Of a DNA stretch of 11,368 bases, positions 1-4,791 are shown in pieces. The stretch comes from Pseudomonadota bacterium (GTDB lineage Bacteria; Pseudomonadota; Alphaproteobacteria; Rhizobiales; Devosiaceae): positions 1 through 11,368 of the forward strand of contig JAEZFJ010000045.1 of NCBI GenBank assembly GCA_023437755.1. Direction: 5' to 3'. The notes below the pieces were generated by a model. The model made no database searches, was not told the origin of the DNA, and saw only the letters and a list, made by a program, of their open reading frames with translations. The translations under genes and the position numbers were made by a program. Position 1 is the first letter of the stretch. Every line of letters starts with the position of its first letter.

Positions 1-298
1 TGGCGGCGATCGACAGGGCAGGGGTGAGTGCCAGGTCCTGGTACACCGTCTCGATCCCGGCCATTCGCGCTTCCATGGGGGAGCGGAAATGCACCGGCTT
101 GCCGCCGAGCCGTATCTCCCCGCCATCAGGGACCACTGCACCGCACAGCGCCTTGATCAGCGTCGACTTGCCGGCGCCATTGTCGCCGATCACCCCGAGG
201 ATTTCATTCTCCTCGAGGTCGAAATCGGCCTCGTCCAGCGCCACGACCCGACCGTAGCGCTTAGTCAGCCCGCGCGCCTCCAGCACCGGCGTCGTCAT
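1..298 (-). CDS. frcA: Fructose-type ABC transporter ATP-binding protein FrcA, N-terminal part (cut by window edge)
   Basis: This is the cytoplasmic ATPase that powers the FrcB/FrcC sugar importer. Only the first 99 residues are in the window and the reading frame is open at base 1. The visible part holds a Walker A motif GDNGAGKST (residues 38-46) and a Q-loop region with Q87 in ETVYQDLAL. The stretch FRSPMEARMAGIETVYQDLA is very close to what I remember of S. meliloti FrcA. The signature motif, Walker B and H-loop would lie beyond the edge; family members of this single-domain type are about 260 residues. The start ATG (298-296) overlaps the frcC stop codon in ATGA, and GGAGGA sits 7 bases upstream, so translation is probably coupled to frcC. 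Fructose as substrate is inferred from the binding protein; ribose or mannose cannot be excluded. Confidence 0.9.
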   Translation of the reverse strand, partial: MTTPVLEARGLTKRYGRVVALDEADFDLEENEILGVIGDNGAGKSTLIKALCGAVVPDGGEIRLGGKPVHFRSPMEARMAGIETVYQDLALTPALSIAA

Positions 299-1371
299 GA
301 CGAAATCCTCCGAATCCACTGGTCGATGGCAACGGCCACGATGATCAGCGCACCCACGGTAAGCTGGCGCCACAGCGGGTCCACGCCGGTTAGCGACAGC
401 CCGGAGTCGAACACGCCCACGATCAGTGCCCCGAACAACGTGCCCAGGATCGAGCCGCGCCCGCCGAACAGCGACGTGCCGCCGATCACCACGGCCGTGA
501 TGGCATCGAGGTTCGCCGTCTGGTTGCCGAGCGGCGACACGGCGCCCACCCGCCCGATCAGCACCCACCCGGCAATCCCGCAGATCAGGCCGGCCAGCGC
601 GTAGACCCCGATCAGCGTCTTGTTCACCTGAATGCCCGATAGCCGCGCGGCATTGGGGTCATCGCCGATCGCATAGACATGCCGGCCGAAGGCGGTGCGG
701 CTGAGCATGTACCAGACCACCGCCGCCACCAGGATCATCAGGATCGAGCCGTACATCAGGAAGGCGCCACCCCCGATCGGGATGCGCGCGCCCATCGACT
801 TCAGGAATGGCGCGAACTCGTCCAGCGCCTGCGAGCGAATGGTCGCCGCGTTGGACACCAGCGTGATCAGCGCCCCGTAGATGCTCCAGGTCCCGAGCGT
901 CACGATGAACGGCGGCAGCTTCAGCAGCGTTACCAGCAGGCCGTTGAAGAGCCCGCAGATCAACCCCGTCAGCAATCCCAGCGGGAACGCCACGACGACG
1001 GGGACCTGATAATCCACGGCCAGTTTGCCCATGATGATGGAGCTGAGCACCATGCTCGCCCCGACCGAGAGGTCGATGCCGGCGGTGATGATCACCAGCG
1101 TCTGCGCCGTGCCCAGCAGGGCGATCAGCGTCACCTGCGCCAGGATCAGCGACAGGTTGAGGGTCCCGAAGAACCGCCCGCCGCTGACAAAGGCGAACAC
1201 CACCACCGCAATCAGCAGGATGATCGCCGGAATGGCCGTCGGGTTCTGGTGAAAGAAGTGCTGCACGCGCCGCAGCGGGTTCGGTGCCTCGTCTTCAAAG
1301 CTGGCCACGCCGTGATGGGCTCCTGCCAGGCCTTGTTCAGCCGTCGCCGTGCCAGTGGCGTCGTCACTCAT
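295..1371 (-). CDS. frcC: Fructose-type ABC transporter permease FrcC
   Basis: This is the inner-membrane permease of the importer, 358 residues, BPD_transp_2 (RbsC/FrcC) family. A soluble N-terminal tail of about 40 residues is followed by many hydrophobic helices, for example about 46-64, 74-96, 122-150, 203-223, 253-275 and 306-325. Family hallmarks are AGIDLSVGA (97-105), the cytoplasmic loop around YAIGDDPNAARLSGI (233-247), which should contact the ATPase, and VIGGTSLFGGRGS (295-307). The start ATG at 1371 has GGAGGGG about 6 bases upstream. A nearby ATG at 1376-1374 is out of frame and meets TGA at once. The gene lies 70 bases downstream of frcB, across a strong hairpin, and overlaps frcA by 4 bases. 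The family is certain; the sugar is inferred from the neighbouring FrcB. Confidence 0.93.
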   Translation of the reverse strand: MSDDATGTATAEQGLAGAHHGVASFEDEAPNPLRRVQHFFHQNPTAIPAIILLIAVVVFAFVSGGRFFGTLNLSLILAQVTLIALLGTAQTLVIITAGIDLSVGASMVLSSIIMGKLAVDYQVPVVVAFPLGLLTGLICGLFNGLLVTLLKLPPFIVTLGTWSIYGALITLVSNAATIRSQALDEFAPFLKSMGARIPIGGGAFLMYGSILMILVAAVVWYMLSRTAFGRHVYAIGDDPNAARLSGIQVNKTLIGVYALAGLICGIAGWVLIGRVGAVSPLGNQTANLDAITAVVIGGTSLFGGRGSILGTLFGALIVGVFDSGLSLTGVDPLWRQLTVGALIIVAVAIDQWIRRISS

Positions 1372-1406
1372 GCCATGCCCCTCCGCTCCGGCACGAAATC
1401 AGGTAT

Positions 1407-1432
1407 GGCCCTTCCGGCGCACCGGAAGGGCC
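1407..1432 (-). promoter_or_regulatory. Intercistronic mRNA hairpin between frcB and frcC
   Basis: Perfect inverted repeat: GGCCCTTCCGG (1407-1417), four-base loop, CCGGAAGGGCC (1422-1432). Read on the coding (minus) strand the loop is UGCG, which fits the stable UNCG tetraloop pattern, although the closing pair is G-C. No U-run follows in the transcription direction, so it is not a classical terminator. It begins 9 bases after the frcB stop codon and leaves about 35 bases before the frcC start. The likely role, by analogy with malE-malF type spacers, is protection of the frcB mRNA 3' end and partial attenuation, giving more binding protein than permease. Confidence 0.75.
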
Positions 1433-1441
1433 GCTGCCATG

Positions 1442-2461
1442 TCAGCCCCAGCAGAGCTCCATGCCCTCATCGGTGTCGATGGACTCGACGCCTTCCGCCG
1501 GCTGGTCGGTTACCAGACGCACGCCGGTGTCGTAGAAGCCGAGTTCCGGGTCGACTTCCGGCTTGGTGCCGTCCTCGGCGAACTTGGCGATCGCCTCCAT
1601 CGCAAGCGCGGCCATGTCGAGCGGATACTGCTGGGAGGTCGCGCCGATGATGCCGTCCTTGACGTTCTGGACGCCAGGGCAGCCGCCATCGACGGCAACG
1701 ATCAGCACGTTCTCGACACCAGCCGCCTGCAGCGCCTGGTACCCGCCCGCCGCGGCCGGCTCGTTGATGGCGTAAACGACATTGATGTCCGGGCACCGCT
1801 GCAGCAGCGTTTCCATCGCTGTCACGCCGCCCTCTTCGGAGCCGGCGGTCACTTCATGGCCGCAGATGCGCGGATCGTCCTCGTCGCCGTAGCGGTTCGG
1901 GTCCTTCACATCGATCCCGAAGCCTTCCATGAAGCCCTGGTCGCGCAGGTAGTCCACGGTCGGCTGGTTGGTCGCGAGGTCGAGGAAGCCGATCTTGGCG
2001 TTGGCGGCCTCGTCGCCCAGTGTCGCCGACGCCCACTGGCCGATCAGCAGCCCGGCCTTGCGGTTGTCGGTGGCAAAGGTCGCGTCCGCCGCATCCATCG
2101 GCTCCAGCGGCGTGTCGAGCACGATCACCAGCAGACCCGCATCCCGCGCCTGCTGAATGGTCGGCACGATGGCCGAAGAGTCGGAGGGCACGATGGCGAA
2201 GCCCTTGGCGCCGGCCGCAATCAGGCTCTCGATTGCCGCGATCTGGCTTTCGTTGTCGCCGTCGAAATCGCCGGCATAGGTGCGGAGGTCCAGCCCCAGC
2301 TCCTGCGCCTTTGCCTGCGCACCCTCGCGCATCTTGACGAAGAAGGGGTTGCCTTCCGTCTTGGTAATGAGGCCCACGATCTCTTGGGCGTAGGCAGCTG
2401 ATCCGGACGCAAGCCCGAGCAGCACGGCGGCACCCGCCGCAGCTTTCATAAACCCGTTCAT
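1442..2461 (-). CDS. frcB: Periplasmic fructose-type sugar-binding protein FrcB
   Basis: This is the substrate-binding protein of the importer, 339 residues, Peripla_BP_4 fold, secreted to the periplasm. The signal peptide is MNGFMKAAAGAAVLLGLASGSAAYA with predicted cleavage after A25. Matching what I remember of S. meliloti FrcB are LITKTEGNPFFVKMREGA (31-48), YAGDFDGDNESQIAAIE (62-78), LDTPLEPMDAADATFATDN (115-133), GDEDDPRI (192-199), INEPAAAG (232-239), VDGGCPGV (257-264), GATSQQYPL (273-281) and the terminal GVESIDT...CWG. C261 and C337 are also present there, as I recall it. The reading frame is open upstream to an ATG at 2566, but the added 35 residues are Arg-rich and would bury the signal peptide. 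GGGAGGAG (2467-2474), 5 bases before the ATG at 2461, fixes the start. It is the first gene of frcBCA and divergent from a ROK regulator. Fructose is the likely main ligand. Confidence 0.94.
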   Translation of the reverse strand: MNGFMKAAAGAAVLLGLASGSAAYAQEIVGLITKTEGNPFFVKMREGAQAKAQELGLDLRTYAGDFDGDNESQIAAIESLIAAGAKGFAIVPSDSSAIVPTIQQARDAGLLVIVLDTPLEPMDAADATFATDNRKAGLLIGQWASATLGDEAANAKIGFLDLATNQPTVDYLRDQGFMEGFGIDVKDPNRYGDEDDPRICGHEVTAGSEEGGVTAMETLLQRCPDINVVYAINEPAAAGGYQALQAAGVENVLIVAVDGGCPGVQNVKDGIIGATSQQYPLDMAALAMEAIAKFAEDGTKPEVDPELGFYDTGVRLVTDQPAEGVESIDTDEGMELCWG

Positions 2462-2466
2462 GTACT

Positions 2467-2474
2467 CTCCTCCC
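2467..2474 (-). promoter_or_regulatory. Shine-Dalgarno site deciding the frcB start
   Basis: GGGAGGAG on the minus strand, 5 bases before the ATG at 2461. It is a near-ideal ribosome binding site and places the start directly before a clean signal peptide, ruling out the in-frame ATG at 2566. Confidence 0.85.
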
Positions 2475-2555
2475 GAGGGAACGGCGCCGGAGTGTCCCGG
2501 TCGCGGTCGGTGCCGAACGGTCGCCAGTCTCCTCCTCGCGCCGTCCGATCGCTGC

Positions 2556-2585
2556 GATGTCACCATGGCCCTCGGGGTGAGTCAA
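2556..2585 (-). promoter_or_regulatory. Candidate frcB promoter
   Basis: On the minus strand TTGACT (2585-2580) is followed after 18 bases by GACATC (2561-2556), a weak -10 but not unusual for alphaproteobacteria. It would give a leader of about 90 bases before frcB. A small dyad, ATCGC-T-GCGAT (2548-2558), lies at the expected transcription start. The -35 box is part of the 2581-2615 palindrome. The -10 assignment is a guess. Confidence 0.35.
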
Positions 2586-2615
2586 TAAGTTAATCCGCTT
2601 GATTTATTAATTGAC
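2581..2615. promoter_or_regulatory. Putative operator palindrome of the divergent frcB / ROK-regulator promoters
   Basis: Imperfect A/T-rich inverted repeat in an otherwise G/C-rich window: GTCAATAAGTTAAT (2581-2594), 7-base spacer, ATTTATTAATTGAC (2602-2615); 11 of 14 arm positions are complementary. Both outer ends read TTGAC outward, as -35 boxes would. ROK regulators such as XylR, NagC and Mlc are known to bind A/T-rich dyads of similar size. Binding by the adjacent ROK protein is inferred from position only. Confidence 0.55.
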
Positions 2616-2639
2616 AGGCAAGGTCTGGCGGCGTCCTTC
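2611..2639 (+). promoter_or_regulatory. Candidate -35 box of the ROK regulator promoter
   Basis: TTGACA (2611-2616) is a perfect consensus -35 hexamer pointing toward the regulator gene. No good -10 is seen: at a spacing of 17 the bases are TCCTTC (2634-2639). The leader to the regulator start would be about 65-90 bases. Confidence 0.3.
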
Positions 2640-2700
2640 TGCCACGGCAGGGCTGCTGGCCATCCACTGAAAGCTGCGATAGGCGGGTGCGGCAGCAAGC

Positions 2701-2705
2701 GGAGG
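2701..2705 (+). promoter_or_regulatory. Shine-Dalgarno-like GGAGG pointing to a possible TTG start of the ROK gene
   Basis: GGAGG lies 5 bases before an in-frame TTG at 2711. The next in-frame ATG, at 2732, has only GGCGGAAG about 11 bases upstream, and the GTG at 2687 has no good site. The start of the regulator is therefore unsettled between 2711 and 2732. Confidence 0.4.
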
Positions 2706-2731
2706 CGCTATTGGCGGAAGCCGGCACAACA

Positions 2732-3955
2732 ATGCGAGGGCGGTCTGACGACCTTAGCCGCGGCACCAACCAGAGCGGGGTGCGGCTCTACAACGAACGC
2801 CTGGTGCTTTCGCTCGTCCGCCGCCACGGGAGCCTCCCCAAGGCCGACATCGCCCGCATGACGGGTCTGTCGCCGCAGACCATCTCCATCATCGCCAACC
2901 AGCTCGAAGCCGACGGGCTCCTGCGTCGCGAGGCGGTGGTCCGGGGCAGGGTGGGCCAACCCTCGGTGCCTTACTCGCTCAACCCCGAGGGCGCCTACTC
3001 CGTCGGCCTCAAGATCGGCCGCCGCAGTGCCGACCTGTCGCTGATCAATTTCACCGGTGAGGTGCAGCGCTTCCTGCACCAGACCTATGCCTATCCCACG
3101 CCCGCCGCCATCCGGTCCTTCACCGAGGCGGGCCTCACCGAACTCCAGTCCGGCCTTTCCCCCGACGCGCTCCGCCGCATCGCCGGTCTCGGCATCGCCT
3201 CGCCCTACGAGATGTGGACCTGGCCCGAGGAGATCGGCGCGCCGCGCGAGGACATCGACGCCTGGCGCGAGGTCGACATCCGCGCCGAACTTGCCGCCAT
3301 CTGCCCCTGGCCGGTCTATTTCTACAACGACATCACCGCCGCTTGCGCCGCCGAGCTGATGTTCGGCCGCGGTGCAGACTACGTCGACTATCTCTATGTC
3401 TTCATCGGCTCCTTCATTGGCGGCGGCCTCGTGTTCGGCGGCCACCTCTTTCCTGGCCGCACCAACAATGCGGGCGCGCTCGGCTCCATGCCCGCCAGCA
3501 ACGCACCGCCCGGCAGCCGCCTTCCTCAACTGATGAACGCCGCCTCCATCTACGTGCTCGAGCGCGAACTCATCCGCCAGGGCCGCCGCGCCGAAGTGCT
3601 CTGGCAATCCCCCGACGACTGGGGCGATGATCTCGGCCCCACGCTCGACAAGTGGATCGATCAGGTCGCGAGCCACCTCGCGCACGCCGTCACGGCCGCC
3701 GTCGCCGTGGTCGATGTCGAGACAGTGGTCATCGACGGCGCCTTTCCACCCTCCGTCCGCACCCGCATCCTGGAAGCGACCAGAGCCGCTCTTGCCGAGG
3801 TCAATCGACAGGGCCTCTCCCCCTTCACTCTGGTGGAGGGCTCCCTCGGCACCAGCGCCCGAGCTCTCGGCGGCGCCGCCATTCCGCTGCTCGCGAACTT
3901 CACTCAGGACCGGGAAGTGTTGTTCAAGGACAATCCGTTCAGCGCCCGCCGCTAG
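2732..3955 (+). CDS. ROK-family transcriptional regulator, probable regulator of the frc operon
   Basis: This is a cytoplasmic DNA-binding regulator, 407 residues from the ATG at 2732. A winged helix-turn-helix occupies about residues 36-66 (PKADIARMTGLSPQTISIIA then NQLEADGLLR), preceded by the typical SRGTNQSG...NERLVLSLVRRHG segment. The rest is a ROK (sugar-kinase-like) sensor domain: GLKIGRRS (92-99) sits where kinases have DxGxT, NDITAACAAE (199-208) matches the catalytic-loop NDANAA region, and GSFIGGGLVFGG (226-237) matches the ligand loop. The zinc motif is absent: GALGSM (248-253) replaces ExGH and no CxCG cluster follows, so it should sense a sugar without phosphorylating it. The divergent position next to frcB and the palindrome between them suggest it represses frcBCA and perhaps itself. 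Starts at 2711 (TTG, better ribosome site) or 2687 (GTG) are possible. Confidence 0.88.
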   Translation: MRGRSDDLSRGTNQSGVRLYNERLVLSLVRRHGSLPKADIARMTGLSPQTISIIANQLEADGLLRREAVVRGRVGQPSVPYSLNPEGAYSVGLKIGRRSADLSLINFTGEVQRFLHQTYAYPTPAAIRSFTEAGLTELQSGLSPDALRRIAGLGIASPYEMWTWPEEIGAPREDIDAWREVDIRAELAAICPWPVYFYNDITAACAAELMFGRGADYVDYLYVFIGSFIGGGLVFGGHLFPGRTNNAGALGSMPASNAPPGSRLPQLMNAASIYVLERELIRQGRRAEVLWQSPDDWGDDLGPTLDKWIDQVASHLAHAVTAAVAVVDVETVVIDGAFPPSVRTRILEATRAALAEVNRQGLSPFTLVEGSLGTSARALGGAAIPLLANFTQDREVLFKDNPFSARR

Positions 3956-3959
3956 AACG

Positions 3960-4041
3960 CGTTCATCTGTCGTAAGCCGGCGTTCACCTTCGTTCAGGAA
4001 GTATCACGGGAACCCTGATCCACCGGTGCCTTACGTGAACG
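3960..4041 (+). repeat. CGTTCA repeats between the ROK gene and the DUF4239 gene
   Basis: CGTTCA occurs at 3960-3965, 3981-3986 and 3991-3996, with the inverse TGAACG at 4036-4041. The first copy is part of the palindrome GAACGCGTTC (3955-3964). The offsets of 21 and 10 bases fit one face of the helix. This may be a regulator site for the downstream gene, or chance. Confidence 0.3.
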
Positions 4042-4790
4042 TTATCCTCACCCTGCCCACCCCGCTGCTGCTGCTGGCCGTGTCCGGTTTCGTGCTGCTC
4101 TGCCTGGTGGTTTCCCTCGCCACCCTGTTCATGCTGACCCGCCAGGGCGCCCAGCCAGCCACGGCCATGCCGGTGCCACCCTTCATCGGGGTGATCGCCG
4201 CCGCCTGGGCCCTGGCCCTAGGCTTCGCTGCCGCCGACATCTGGACCCTTGGCGCTCAGGCCGACCGGGCCGCTTCCGCCGAACGCTCCTCCATCGCCCG
4301 CCTCGCGGGCGCCTCGGCTCCGGAAGCCCTTGATTTGTCTGACATGAGCGACGCCATCAGCCGCTATGCAGAGGCGGTCGACCGCACCGAATGGGGCGAA
4401 AATCTCAACCACGCACCGCACCCGGATGTCGACGCCGCCCTGCAGGATATCCGCATCGACCTGATCGCCGCCGCTGGCTCACGCATCCCCGACGCTATAG
4501 CCGGCAAGCTGGTGCAGGACTTCGATGAACTGCAGGATGCCCGCAACGCCCGCCTGGCCATCGGCCAGAGCCTCGTAGACGAGGCCAAGTGGTACCTGGT
4601 CGCGGTGCTGACACTGATGACGATGATCGCCATGGTCTTCGTGCATCTGGACCGTCCGCGCGGCGCCGCGCGCGCCCTGGTCATCTTCGCCGCCGTCGCC
4701 ATGTCCAGCCTCTGGGTGCTGGCACTGCACGTCCACCCGTACTCGCAACGCGAGTTTGGCGTCACTGTCGCCGCTGCGACCGCGGCCTAG
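4026..4790 (+). CDS. DUF4239 (bestrophin-like) four-helix membrane protein
   Basis: Inner-membrane protein of unknown function, about 254 residues from the GTG at 4026. Hydrophobic helices lie at about 13-37, 52-70, 189-207 and 216-235, enclosing a soluble domain of about 118 residues, which is the DUF4239 layout. Characteristic are the segment after helix 2 (QADRAASAERSSIARLAG, 78-95) and the pre-helix stretch DARNARLAIGQSLVDEAKWY (171-190). The C-terminal helix pair is separated by HLDRPRGAAR, and the conserved late motif is only loosely matched by HVHPYS. The reading frame is open far upstream, but that part overlaps the ROK gene and looks like a shadow. A second GTG at 4035 is possible and neither has a strong ribosome site. 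It lies 70 bases behind the ROK gene and converges on the permease gene with one base between stop codons. Channel activity is suggested only by the family nickname. Confidence 0.7.
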   Translation: MPYVNVILTLPTPLLLLAVSGFVLLCLVVSLATLFMLTRQGAQPATAMPVPPFIGVIAAAWALALGFAAADIWTLGAQADRAASAERSSIARLAGASAPEALDLSDMSDAISRYAEAVDRTEWGENLNHAPHPDVDAALQDIRIDLIAAAGSRIPDAIAGKLVQDFDELQDARNARLAIGQSLVDEAKWYLVAVLTLMTMIAMVFVHLDRPRGAARALVIFAAVAMSSLWVLALHVHPYSQREFGVTVAAATAA

Positions 4791-4791
4791 G

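Noticed and set aside
1349..2401. 350-codon open frame on the plus strand opposite frcB
   Set aside because: It is antisense to a gene with clear family match and signal peptide. Its product has no recognisable domain, and long antisense frames are common at this G/C content. The same holds for 679-1650 (plus) and 2708-3685 (minus).
2462..2566. In-frame upstream ATG at 2566 that would lengthen FrcB by 35 residues
   Set aside because: The extension is Arg-rich, would hide the signal peptide, and overlaps the candidate promoter. The ATG at 2461 has a near-perfect ribosome site.
3982..3995. GTTC...GTTC resembling an alphaproteobacterial LexA (SOS) box
   Set aside because: The gap is 6 bases, whereas the known box has GTTC-N7-GTTC; the neighbouring genes are not SOS genes.
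3627..4025. Open frame extending the DUF4239 gene far upstream into the ROK gene
   Set aside because: The added residues are Pro/Ser/Arg-rich out-of-frame translation of the ROK gene and carry no membrane segment or family similarity.
4009..4043. GGAAC followed by CGTT, resembling a general-stress EcfG promoter before the DUF4239 gene
   Set aside because: The gap is 26 bases instead of about 16-17, and the CGTT would lie inside the coding start.
4741..4755. ACTCGC-AAC-GCGAGT hairpin near the end of the DUF4239 gene
   Set aside because: The stem is only 6 bp, lies within the coding sequence 33 bases before the stop codon and has no T-run on either strand, so it is a poor terminator.
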